A DNA stretch of 64,000 nt, taken from NCBI RefSeq assembly GCF_022484265.1, contig NZ_JAKVLR010000001.1:186001-250000 (forward strand), given 5' to 3'. This DNA comes from Companilactobacillus sp. Lineage in GTDB: Bacteria; Bacillota; Bacilli; Lactobacillales; Lactobacillaceae. Below, piece by piece: positions 25,375 through 33,320 of this stretch (positions are counted from its first letter, which is position 1; each line of letters starts with the position of its first letter). The notes below the pieces were generated by a model. The model searched no databases and had not been told where the DNA came from. It saw nothing but the letters and a program-made list of their open reading frames with translations. Both the position numbers and the translations under genes were made by a program.

Positions 25375-26514
25375 ATGGCTGACAGAGATCCATATGACGT
25401 GCTAGGCGTTGATAAAGACGCTTCACAAGATGACATAAAACATGCATTCCGGAGACTTTCAAAGAAATATCATCCAGATATTAACAAAGCTCCCGATGCT
25501 GAAGAAAAGTTTAAACAGATCAACGATGCATATGAAACTCTTAAAGACCCACAAAAACGTGCCCAATATGATCAATATGGTTCTGCCGGTATGAATGGTG
25601 GAGCTGGTCAAGGATTTGGCGGTTTCGGCGGTGGCGGAGACCAAGGATTTGGTGGCTTTGAAGATATTTTCAGCCAATTCTTTGGCGGCGGTACAGCCCG
25701 TCAACAAAATCCTAATTCACCACGACAAGGTTCAGATCTTCAATACAGAATGGATCTGACTTTTGAAGAAGGTGTCTTTGGTAAGAAGACAACTATTTCA
25801 TACAACCGTGAAGAAAAATGTGCTACCTGTGGCGGAAATGGTGCTAAGCCAGGTACCGAACCGATTACATGTAGTAAGTGTCATGGATCAGGTTATATGG
25901 AAGTTGATCGTCAAACCCCACTCGGTCGTATGCGTACACGTGTAGTATGTGATGTTTGTGGCGGTACTGGTAAGGAAATTAAAGAAAAATGTGAAACTTG
26001 CCATGGTAAAGGTAAGGTTAATGAAAAGCATTCTCTTGAAGTAACAGTTCCTGCTGGTGTTGAAGATGGACAACAAATGCGTCTTGATCAACAAGGCGAG
26101 GCCGGTGAAAATGGCGGACCTTACGGTGATCTTTACATTGTATTTAGAGTTGCACCAAGTAAAGAGTTCAAGCGTAATGGTTCAACTATTTACACTTCTG
26201 TAAATATCAGTTTCCCTCAAGCTGCACTTGGGGATGAAATTGACGTTAACACAGTTCATGGTCCCGTTAAATTGACTGTACCTAGTGGTACACAGACAGG
26301 TACATCTTTCCGTTTGAAGGGTAAGGGTGCACCTGTATTGAATAGTAAGAACGTCGGTGACGAAAAAGTCACTGTAAACATTGTTACGCCAAGAAAACTT
26401 TCTGGCGCACAAAAAGAAGCTTTGAAACAATTCTCTGAAGCGGGTGGAAATAAAATCCGCGAAAAAGATAGCAACTTTTTCAATAAGATCAGAGATGCCT
26501 TTAATGGCGATTAA
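25375..26514 (+). CDS. dnaJ: chaperone DnaJ (Hsp40)
   Basis: Stimulates DnaK ATPase and delivers substrates. The J domain has the HPD motif (KKYHPDINK) and is followed by a Gly/Phe-rich linker. Four CxxCxGxG zinc repeats follow, as CATCGGNG, CSKCHGSG, CDVCGGTG and CETCHGKG. C-terminal substrate-binding domains complete the 379 residues. AAAGGTG precedes the ATG. Confidence 0.98.
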   Translation: MADRDPYDVLGVDKDASQDDIKHAFRRLSKKYHPDINKAPDAEEKFKQINDAYETLKDPQKRAQYDQYGSAGMNGGAGQGFGGFGGGGDQGFGGFEDIFSQFFGGGTARQQNPNSPRQGSDLQYRMDLTFEEGVFGKKTTISYNREEKCATCGGNGAKPGTEPITCSKCHGSGYMEVDRQTPLGRMRTRVVCDVCGGTGKEIKEKCETCHGKGKVNEKHSLEVTVPAGVEDGQQMRLDQQGEAGENGGPYGDLYIVFRVAPSKEFKRNGSTIYTSVNISFPQAALGDEIDVNTVHGPVKLTVPSGTQTGTSFRLKGKGAPVLNSKNVGDEKVTVNIVTPRKLSGAQKEALKQFSEAGGNKIREKDSNFFNKIRDAFNGD

Positions 26515-26517
26515 TCA

Positions 26518-26548
26518 AAAGGTTGAGGGCGAAACCTCAACCTTTTTT
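26518..26548 (+). terminator. terminator after dnaJ
   Basis: AAAGGTTGAGG pairs exactly with CCTCAACCTTT across a 6-nt loop and runs into a T-tract. Confidence 0.9.
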
Positions 26549-26557
26549 TGGTATAAT
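26549..26557 (+). promoter_or_regulatory. extended -10 promoter of lepA
   Basis: TGG followed by TATAAT (26552-26557) directly after the dnaJ terminator. No good -35 is seen, which fits an extended -10 promoter. Confidence 0.5.
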
Positions 26558-26581
26558 AGTCTGGTTAAAGGAGATTCATAA

Positions 26582-28426
26582 ATGGACTTAGATAAATTAA
26601 AAGAACGTCAAAAGCATATCCGTAACTTTTCAATCGTTGCGCACATTGATCATGGGAAGTCTACAATTGCCGATCAGATCTTGGAGAAGACTCATTCTAT
26701 TGCAAAACGTGATATGAAAGCTCAAATCCTTGATGATATGCCATTGGAACGTGAACGTGGAATTACCATTAAATTGAATGCTGTTGAACTTGAATACAAA
26801 GCCAAGGATGGAGAAACTTATATCTTTCATCTAATCGATACACCAGGACACGTCGATTTTTCATACGAGGTGTCTCGTTCGCTTGCTGCCTGCGAGGGTG
26901 CTTTATTGATTGTTGATGCTGCACAGGGTGTTGAAGCTCAAACATTGGCTAATACTTATTTAGCTATCGATAACGACTTGGAAATTGTTCCAGTTATCAA
27001 TAAAATTGATTTACCATCCGCTGAACCTGAAAAGGTCAAAAATGAGATCGAAGAAATGATTGGTATCGATGCTGAAGATGCTGTTTTAACTAGTGCTAAA
27101 ACTGGTGTTGGAATTGATGAATTGATCGAACGGATCGTAACTGATATCCCGGCACCTGAAGGTGATATCACAGCTCCGTTGAAGGCATTGATCTTTGATT
27201 CTAATTACGATAGTTATCGTGGTGTCGTTTTAAACGTTCGCTTGTTTGAAGGTACAGTTAAACCTGGCGATACCATTGAGATCATGAATAACCACAAGAA
27301 GTTTGAAGTTACTGAAGTAGGTGTGATGTCACCAAAGGCTGTGACGAGAGATTACTTAATGGCAGGTGATGTTGGCTATATAACTGCTGCAATTAAAACT
27401 GTTAAAGATACTCAAGTTGGTGATACTGTCACATTAGCTGATAATCCTACAGATGAACCATTAACAGGTTATCGTCCAAGTACGCCAATGGTATACGCTG
27501 GTATGTATCCAGTTGATAATGCAAAGTACGAAGATCTTCGTGAAGCTTTGGAAAAATTACAACTAAACGATGCTGCACTGGAATTTGAACCTGAAACTTC
27601 TCAAGCCTTGGGATTTGGTTTCCGTTGTGGATTTTTAGGTTTGTTGCACATGGATGTTATTCAAGAAAGATTGGAACGAGAATTCAATCTAGAATTGATC
27701 ATCACATCACCATCTGTTGATTATCATGTCACTAAAACTGATGGTGAAGAGATCGTTGTTGATAATCCTGCTGAACTTCCTGAAGTATCCGAGATCAAAG
27801 AAATACGAGAACCATACGTTCGTGCTGAGATAATGGTTCCTGAGGATTATGTTGGTCCAGTCATGGAATTGTGTCAGAGAAAACGTGGCGAATTTGTCAC
27901 AATGGATTATCTGGATAAATATCGAGTTAATGTAATTTACAAATTGCCGTTGCTAGAAATCATTTTTGATTTCTTCGATGACTTAAAATCAAACACCAAG
28001 GGTTATGCTTCCCTAGATTACGATGTGGAAGATTACAAACCTAGTGATCTAGTCAAAATGGATATTTTGCTCAACGGTGAACCAGTTGATGCTTTGAGTT
28101 TTGTTGTCCATCGTGATTTTGCCTTCCAACGTGGTCGTGATATTGTTTCTAAGCTAAAGGAAGTTATTCCACGACAAATGTTTGAAATTCCGATTCAAGC
28201 AGCTATTGGGAACAAGATTGTCGCCAGAGCTACTGTTAAAGCTTATCGTAAGGATGTTACCGCCAAATTATATGGTGGTGATAGAACTAGACGTGATAAG
28301 CTGTTGAACAAGCAGAAGGCGGGTAAGAAGCGTATGAAGGAAGTGGGGAAAGTTTCAATTCCTCAAGAAGCCTTTATGTCTGTCTTGAACTTGAACCGCG
28401 GCAAAGAATCATCAGAAAATAAATAA
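26582..28426 (+). CDS. lepA: elongation factor 4 (LepA)
   Basis: Ribosome-binding translational GTPase related to EF-G. G motifs are AHIDHGKST (G1), RGITIK (G2), DTPGH (G3) and NKID (G4). The lineage-specific C-terminal domain ends with KLYGGDRTRRDKLLNKQKAGKKRMK, characteristic of LepA. 614 residues. AAAGGAG precedes the ATG. A strong terminator follows. Confidence 0.98.
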   Translation: MDLDKLKERQKHIRNFSIVAHIDHGKSTIADQILEKTHSIAKRDMKAQILDDMPLERERGITIKLNAVELEYKAKDGETYIFHLIDTPGHVDFSYEVSRSLAACEGALLIVDAAQGVEAQTLANTYLAIDNDLEIVPVINKIDLPSAEPEKVKNEIEEMIGIDAEDAVLTSAKTGVGIDELIERIVTDIPAPEGDITAPLKALIFDSNYDSYRGVVLNVRLFEGTVKPGDTIEIMNNHKKFEVTEVGVMSPKAVTRDYLMAGDVGYITAAIKTVKDTQVGDTVTLADNPTDEPLTGYRPSTPMVYAGMYPVDNAKYEDLREALEKLQLNDAALEFEPETSQALGFGFRCGFLGLLHMDVIQERLEREFNLELIITSPSVDYHVTKTDGEEIVVDNPAELPEVSEIKEIREPYVRAEIMVPEDYVGPVMELCQRKRGEFVTMDYLDKYRVNVIYKLPLLEIIFDFFDDLKSNTKGYASLDYDVEDYKPSDLVKMDILLNGEPVDALSFVVHRDFAFQRGRDIVSKLKEVIPRQMFEIPIQAAIGNKIVARATVKAYRKDVTAKLYGGDRTRRDKLLNKQKAGKKRMKEVGKVSIPQEAFMSVLNLNRGKESSENK

Positions 28427-28432
28427 TTAAAG

Positions 28433-28467
28433 AACGTTATTGAAGTTAAAATCAATAACGTTTTTTT
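28433..28467 (+). terminator. terminator after lepA
   Basis: AACGTTATTGA pairs exactly with TCAATAACGTT, followed by a T-run. Confidence 0.88.
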
Positions 28468-28512
28468 GTTGGACTAGTATGATGTAAGTGAGTAGGAAAA
28501 TGGGGTGAAAAT

Positions 28513-29472
28513 ATGAAAGCTGCTTTCATTAATAAAACTGGATCTGTGGACGAGATAAATATTGGTGATTTACCGGTACCAGAAATAGGTGACAATGACG
28601 TCTTAATTAAGGTTGAGTACGTGTCGATCAACCATGTTGATACATTTGTACGTTCTGGTGCGTTTAAGACGAAAATGGATTTTCCATTTGTCATTGGTAG
28701 AGATGCTGTTGGAGTAATTGAAAAATGTGGTGCAAATATCAAAACTTTTTCAATTGGTCAACGAGTCTGGACTAACAGTATGGGCTATGATGGACGAAAT
28801 GGCGTCACTAGTGAATTTGCAGCCATTCCAGCTGATAGAACTTATTCTGTTCCCGAAAATGTCGATCCAAAACAATTGGTTGCTTCGGTACATTCATCGG
28901 CGACTGCATTTATTTTATTAACAAACGTTTTGCGGATAAAGTCAGGAAACAAGATTTTGGTTGAAGGAGCTGCCGGTCATGTTGGCAGTAAATTAGTTGA
29001 AATCGGCAAATCATTAGGATTGCAAGTATCTACAACCAGCAACCCCAAGGATTTTACTTTTTTGAAAAAAATTGGCGCTAGCAATGTCTTAGATTATCAT
29101 CAGGGGCTTGATAAAATTGCTGGGACCTATGATTACATCGTTGATACATCGGGGAAGGTAGACTTATCTGATAATTTATGCAAATTAAATCTTTCTGGCA
29201 TGGTTGCATTGATAACTGCTCCTGCAAACAATCAGTTTAATTTTGATGTGAGAGATTTCTATATGAATCTTAAACAGATCAAGGGATTCGTTATCAGTCA
29301 TGCCACTCTAGGACAATTAAGTAAAGCTGCGGAATTTTTAAATCATTATTTCTCGGAAGGAAAGCTACTAAACGATGATCTTCTAGAGCTTTCACTAACG
29401 GATGCTCAAGAGGGGCAAAATATGCTTGAAAATAATGAAAAACACACTAAAAAGCTAATACTAAAAATATAA
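28513..29472 (+). CDS. zinc-independent MDR-family NAD(P)H:quinone oxidoreductase-like protein
   Basis: Member of the medium-chain dehydrogenase/reductase superfamily. The N-terminal GroES-like fold (MKAAFINKTGSVDEINIGDLPVPEIGDNDVLIKVE) is followed by a Rossmann fold with VEGAAGHVGSKLVEIGKSLG (about residues 149-168). Structural zinc cysteines are absent, as in quinone oxidoreductases. 319 residues. GGGGTGAA precedes the ATG. It stands alone between a terminator and a long AT-rich gap. The true substrate cannot be told from sequence. Confidence 0.8.
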   Translation: MKAAFINKTGSVDEINIGDLPVPEIGDNDVLIKVEYVSINHVDTFVRSGAFKTKMDFPFVIGRDAVGVIEKCGANIKTFSIGQRVWTNSMGYDGRNGVTSEFAAIPADRTYSVPENVDPKQLVASVHSSATAFILLTNVLRIKSGNKILVEGAAGHVGSKLVEIGKSLGLQVSTTSNPKDFTFLKKIGASNVLDYHQGLDKIAGTYDYIVDTSGKVDLSDNLCKLNLSGMVALITAPANNQFNFDVRDFYMNLKQIKGFVISHATLGQLSKAAEFLNHYFSEGKLLNDDLLELSLTDAQEGQNMLENNEKHTKKLILKI

Positions 29473-29683
29473 TGTAAGCGTATTATTAAAGAAAAACATT
29501 ATTGATAATGACAATTTAGTTAACATTACTAAATAATCACTAAAATTTATTAAATGGTTTTATGTAATTTGAAAATTAAAAAATTATTTTAATGGTTAGC
29601 TAAGTAACAAATTTAATTAAGCCTATTGTTATGCGAAAGAATTCAGTTATTTTTTATTAAAAAATGAAACCGTTTTATTAAAA

Positions 29684-29697
29684 TGTGAGCGATTTCA
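29684..29697 (+). promoter_or_regulatory. cre site (CcpA), perfect match
   Basis: TGTGAGCGATTTCA fits every fixed position of the cre consensus TGWNANCGNTNWCA. It lies about 120 bp upstream of the promoter -10. Confidence 0.65.
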
Positions 29698-29785
29698 TGA
29701 TAGATTCAGCTAATATTATTGATAAATAAAATTATTTGGTTTGTTCATGACTAAAAAAATACTATATTTAATGATTATATTTATA

Positions 29786-29799
29786 TAAAAGCGTTTACA
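29786..29799 (+). promoter_or_regulatory. second cre site overlapping the -35
   Basis: TAAAAGCGTTTACA matches the cre consensus at all but one position. Its last six bases (TTTACA) also form the -35 box, which would allow CcpA to block RNA polymerase. Confidence 0.6.
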
Positions 29800-29822
29800 T
29801 TCCTGGTGCATGGGTTTATAAT
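29794..29822 (+). promoter_or_regulatory. promoter of the secreted repeat protein gene
   Basis: TTTACA at 29794-29799, a 17-bp spacer and perfect TATAAT at 29817-29822. Confidence 0.75.
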
Positions 29823-29875
29823 ATATTTATTCAGAAAATGATTAATGAATGAATATTTTCTTGGGGGAATGCAAT

Positions 29876-31360
29876 ATGAAGAAATACAACTTACTATATG
29901 CCTCAGTTTTGGCAGTTCCATTCACACTACTTATGGCAGGCAATGGTAATGTTCAAGCCGCTGACACAACAACAACTGATCAAACGACAGTTGAAAATGT
30001 TCAAGCAGCCAGCCAGGCATTGACACAATCTACCACAACTGAAGAATCATCAGACGTCGTAGCAACAACACAATCACAAAATTCACCACTTGTAGTTGCT
30101 AACGACCCAACAGCCAATACACAGGCTGCTGCAACAAGTGCACCAACTGCAGATCCAATTGTTTATACAGATTCAGCAGCAACAACACAAAACACACAAG
30201 CAACAACAGCCGCTGCAACTGATACAAACACTTCAGAACCACTTAACACAGAACCAACAGTATCAAATCCTGGTAACTACACAGAAGGACGTGCATATTG
30301 GATTGCAAACCCGGATTACTACATCTGGGACACTCCTTACAGCTCATCATCAAAAGTAGTCGCAAAGGCTGCAGATTACACACACACTACTTTCAAAGGT
30401 TTGAACCAAGTTGCAAACGCTCAAGGTAACCTTTACGAAAACATTACTAACAATGATAATGTTACAGGTTGGATTTATCTTCCAGCATTGACAGAAAATG
30501 AACCAACTCCTGCAAAACCTGCAGCTCCAGCTGACACATCAACTGATACAACAAAGAAAGACGATGAAGCAGCCACACCAAAGAAGGATCTTTTAGATAC
30601 AATCAAAGATGCTGCTACTAAGATTGGTGATACAACTGCCGCAGTCACAACTGCCGTGGACAATGGTCAAAAATTACTTCAAGAACCTGGTAACGTTCTC
30701 ACAAATGCAGTTACGAATGGTCTTGACAACCTTAACAAAGTTAACAGTAGTTTAAGTGACACTCATGATTCAGTTAAGAAATTAGTTGAAAATCCAATCA
30801 ACGATGCAAAAGAAGCAATCAATAACATTGGTACAGATTTGACAAATGCTATCAAGAATCCGCTTGATAACCTGTCTAAGATTAACGACAGTGTTGCAAG
30901 CACAACTAAGAGCTTTGACACAGCCGCAAACACCGTTCATAATGCAGCTAAGAACTTAGTTACAACACCAATTAACGATGCTAAAGATGCAATCAAGACA
31001 GTTGCTAGCGATGCTAAAGCAGTTGCAAGTGATGCTCTCAACACTGCTACAAACGCTGTTTCAAAACCACTTGATTCATTAGCAACAGTTAACAAGAGTG
31101 CTAAGGGTACTCTTGACAGCTTAAATGATTTACATGATTCAGTTAAAACTGCTATCACAAATCCTATCAAGGACGCTTCAGATGCCATTGGTTCTGTTAC
31201 TAATGGACTTTCAAAAGCTGGTGACACAATCAAGAATGTTACCGACGGAATTGGAAATGTCGTAAGCGGTGCTTCAGATGCTCTAGGCAAACTTACAAGT
31301 GCTGGTTCAACAGTTTCATCAATCATCAAAGGAATCACAAGTTTGATCCCTGGTGCATAA
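29876..31360 (+). CDS. secreted surface-type protein with SH3-like module and helical repeats
   Basis: Not a family I can name. ATG 29876 with GGGGG upstream gives 494 residues starting with a signal peptide (KKYNLLYASVLAVPFTLLMAG, cleavage probably after VQA). A Thr/Ala/Gln-rich linker of about 110 residues follows. Next is a roughly 65-residue module with GRAYWIANPDYYIWDTPYSS and GWIYLPAL, resembling SH3-like cell-wall modules. The rest is helical, with at least three related units containing NPINDAKEAI, TPINDAKDAI or NPIKDASDAI and NPLDNLSKIN-type segments. There is no LPxTG anchor, so it may be released or held by the SH3-like part. The cre sites suggest sugar-dependent expression. Confidence 0.75.
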   Translation: MKKYNLLYASVLAVPFTLLMAGNGNVQAADTTTTDQTTVENVQAASQALTQSTTTEESSDVVATTQSQNSPLVVANDPTANTQAAATSAPTADPIVYTDSAATTQNTQATTAAATDTNTSEPLNTEPTVSNPGNYTEGRAYWIANPDYYIWDTPYSSSSKVVAKAADYTHTTFKGLNQVANAQGNLYENITNNDNVTGWIYLPALTENEPTPAKPAAPADTSTDTTKKDDEAATPKKDLLDTIKDAATKIGDTTAAVTTAVDNGQKLLQEPGNVLTNAVTNGLDNLNKVNSSLSDTHDSVKKLVENPINDAKEAINNIGTDLTNAIKNPLDNLSKINDSVASTTKSFDTAANTVHNAAKNLVTTPINDAKDAIKTVASDAKAVASDALNTATNAVSKPLDSLATVNKSAKGTLDSLNDLHDSVKTAITNPIKDASDAIGSVTNGLSKAGDTIKNVTDGIGNVVSGASDALGKLTSAGSTVSSIIKGITSLIPGA

Positions 31361-31381
31361 TCAAAATTGTTTTGTAATTAG

Positions 31382-31410
31382 ACTCGATGCTAGTGCATCG
31401 GGTTTTTTTA
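31382..31410 (+). terminator. terminator after the secreted protein gene
   Basis: ACTCGATGC pairs with GCATCGGGT (one G-U) across TAGT, followed by a T-run. Confidence 0.85.
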
Positions 31411-31471
31411 TAACTAAATTTTTACTTAAATGAGTCGATTGAAAAAAATGTTCGCGTTTTCACGTTTCATA

Positions 31472-31500
31472 TTGACAAAAATGCTAATTTTAATTATATT
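31472..31500 (+). promoter_or_regulatory. promoter of the T-box leader
   Basis: TTGACA at 31472-31477, exactly 17 bp, TATATT at 31495-31500. Confidence 0.8.
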
Positions 31501-31506
31501 TGAATT

Positions 31507-31735
31507 GTATTAAAAATTTGGATTAGTAATGATCGTGTGGTTACAGAGAACTCGTCGAATTCTGAGAGGCGAGGTTAGCCGAAAAATGGTCATGAACCTG
31601 CCAGGTTTAACCATTGTCGGTTGGCAATCGCTTTTCAGCGTTATAGATATTGAGTGAATCTTCATTTGAAGATTAACTAAGGTGGCACCACGGAAACTAT
31701 TTCGTCCTTTATTAGGATGAAATAGTTTTTTTTTA
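31507..31735 (+). promoter_or_regulatory. T-box leader controlling the second prolyl-tRNA synthetase
   Basis: The conserved T-box sequence AAGGTGGCACCACGG (31679-31693) precedes a terminator, ACTATTTCGTCC pairing with GGATGAAATAGT, then a T-run. Stem I is closed by TGGTTA (31538-31543) and TAACCA (31608-31613), with an AGAGA motif on the 5' side. Proline codons CCT (31597) and CCA (31601) lie in the 3' side where the specifier is expected; I cannot decide between them. Uncharged tRNA-Pro should stabilise the antiterminator and switch on the downstream gene. Confidence 0.9.
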
Positions 31736-31755
31736 CACAAATTAGGAGGGATAAG

Positions 31756-33195
31756 ATGTCAGATTTACAAAAAGAGAACTTTTCAGAATGGTATATTCAA
31801 ACCATTAAAAATGCCGACTTAATGGCATATGCACCTGTCAGAGGCTGTATTATTTTTAAGCCGGATGGGTTTGCTCTTTGGGAAGGTATTCAAGACCAAT
31901 TCAATAAGTATTTAGCAACTCAAGGCATACGTAATGCTTATTTCCCAATGTTGATTCCAAAGCATTTCTTTGAAAAAGAAGAAGAACACGTTGAGGGCTT
32001 TGCTCCTGAAATTCCTTGGATGACACAAGTTGGTAATGAAAAGTTAGATGAACCTTACGGTTTACGTCCAACTTCTGAAACAATTATTGGTAACGCGTTT
32101 AGTGATTGGATCAACTCATATCGTGATCTACCATATGAGATCAACCAATGGGCTAATGTTTTCCGTTGGGAGAAAAAGACGCTTCCGTTCTTGAGAACTT
32201 CAGAATTCTTATGGCAAGAAGGTCATACAGCACACGTTTCTGAAGAGGATGCACGACACAGAACAATGGCCATTTTGGATGCTTATGAAGATTTGATTGT
32301 TAATTATCTAGCCATCCCTTCATTCAAGGGTCAAAAGACTCCATCAGAACGTTTTGCTGGTGCGGTTGATACTTATTCAATTGAAACAATGATGCGTGAT
32401 GGTAAGGCTGTTCAAGCTGGTACATCACATTACTTAGGTCAAAACTTTGCGAAGTCATTCGATATCAAATTCCTTGATAAAGATGATACTCACAAGTATG
32501 TTTACACGACTTCATGGGGAATTTCGACACGTCTGATTGGCGCTATGATTATGGTCCATGGTGATGAAAAGGGTCTGGTATTGCCTCCTAAAGTTGCTTC
32601 TACACAAGTTGTCTTGATTCCAGTTGGACCATGGCAAAAGAATCCTGAAATCATGGAAACACTTGATAAGATGTTAGCCACTCTTAAAGAAAAGGGTGTT
32701 CGTGCTAAGATCGATGATTCCGATAATACTCCTGGATACAAGTTCAACGAGTGGGAACAAAAAGGTATCCCAATGCACGTGGAATTAGGACCTAGAGATA
32801 TTAAAAATGGCCAAGCAGTTATCAAGATGCGTGATCTTGACGATAAGCAAACTGAATCACTTGACGGTATCGAAGATTACATCAAGGATCAACTTGAGAC
32901 AATGCAAACTAGATTGTTAGAATCTGCTGACGCTAGAAACAAAGAAAATGAATACTTCGATATTGATACTCTTGACGATTTAAAGAAACACATCGAAACA
33001 AAGAAAACTGCTGGTGAGGTTCCTGGATTCGTACTTATCGGATGGGACGGAACTGAAGAAACAGAAGCTAAGATCAAAGAAGAGACTGGTTTTACAACTC
33101 GTAATATTCCTTTCAACCCACCAATGGAAAAGAAAGTTGATATTGTTAGTGGAAAGCCAGCTAAATACACAGTTTGGATTGCTAGATCATATTAA
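31756..33195 (+). CDS. prolyl-tRNA synthetase, archaeal/eukaryotic type (second copy)
   Basis: Class II synthetase for tRNA-Pro of the subtype without the INS editing domain. Motif 2 region is WEKKTLPFLRTSEFLWQEGHTAH, motif 3 is around TSWGISTRLIGAMIMVHGD, and the chain ends in the conserved C-terminal Tyr (WIARSY). 479 residues. In the C-terminal zinc-binding domain the expected cysteines are replaced (WDGTEETE and DIVSGKPA), so zinc is probably not bound. It is a genomic duplicate of function with the bacterial-type proS at 7950, and it alone is under T-box control. It may be a stress or starvation form, or act with a different tRNA preference. Confidence 0.92.
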   Translation: MSDLQKENFSEWYIQTIKNADLMAYAPVRGCIIFKPDGFALWEGIQDQFNKYLATQGIRNAYFPMLIPKHFFEKEEEHVEGFAPEIPWMTQVGNEKLDEPYGLRPTSETIIGNAFSDWINSYRDLPYEINQWANVFRWEKKTLPFLRTSEFLWQEGHTAHVSEEDARHRTMAILDAYEDLIVNYLAIPSFKGQKTPSERFAGAVDTYSIETMMRDGKAVQAGTSHYLGQNFAKSFDIKFLDKDDTHKYVYTTSWGISTRLIGAMIMVHGDEKGLVLPPKVASTQVVLIPVGPWQKNPEIMETLDKMLATLKEKGVRAKIDDSDNTPGYKFNEWEQKGIPMHVELGPRDIKNGQAVIKMRDLDDKQTESLDGIEDYIKDQLETMQTRLLESADARNKENEYFDIDTLDDLKKHIETKKTAGEVPGFVLIGWDGTEETEAKIKEETGFTTRNIPFNPPMEKKVDIVSGKPAKYTVWIARSY

Positions 33196-33206
33196 TATTA
33201 AGTTTC

Positions 33207-33235
33207 AAAAAGTCGCATTCATGCGGCTTTTTTTA
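33207..33235 (+). terminator. terminator after the second prolyl-tRNA synthetase gene
   Basis: AAAAAGTCGCAT pairs with ATGCGGCTTTTT (one G-U), followed by more T. Confidence 0.8.
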
Positions 33236-33320
33236 GTGGGCAGAGCCTCCTAATATCACTATTTTTTTGATTAGGTTACAATGAAAACGATAACTTATTC
33301 GTAATTTGGAGGTATGTGGG

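Larger units (their letters stand above)
29473..29875 (+). promoter_or_regulatory. AT-rich gene-free regulatory region
   Basis: About 400 bp, very AT-rich, with no credible gene. It holds two cre-like sites and the promoter of the downstream secreted protein; I see nothing else in it. Confidence 0.6.

Noticed and set aside
30937..31338. Antisense frame inside the secreted repeat protein gene
   Set aside because: Simple shadow of the repeat codons on the other strand, no start signals.
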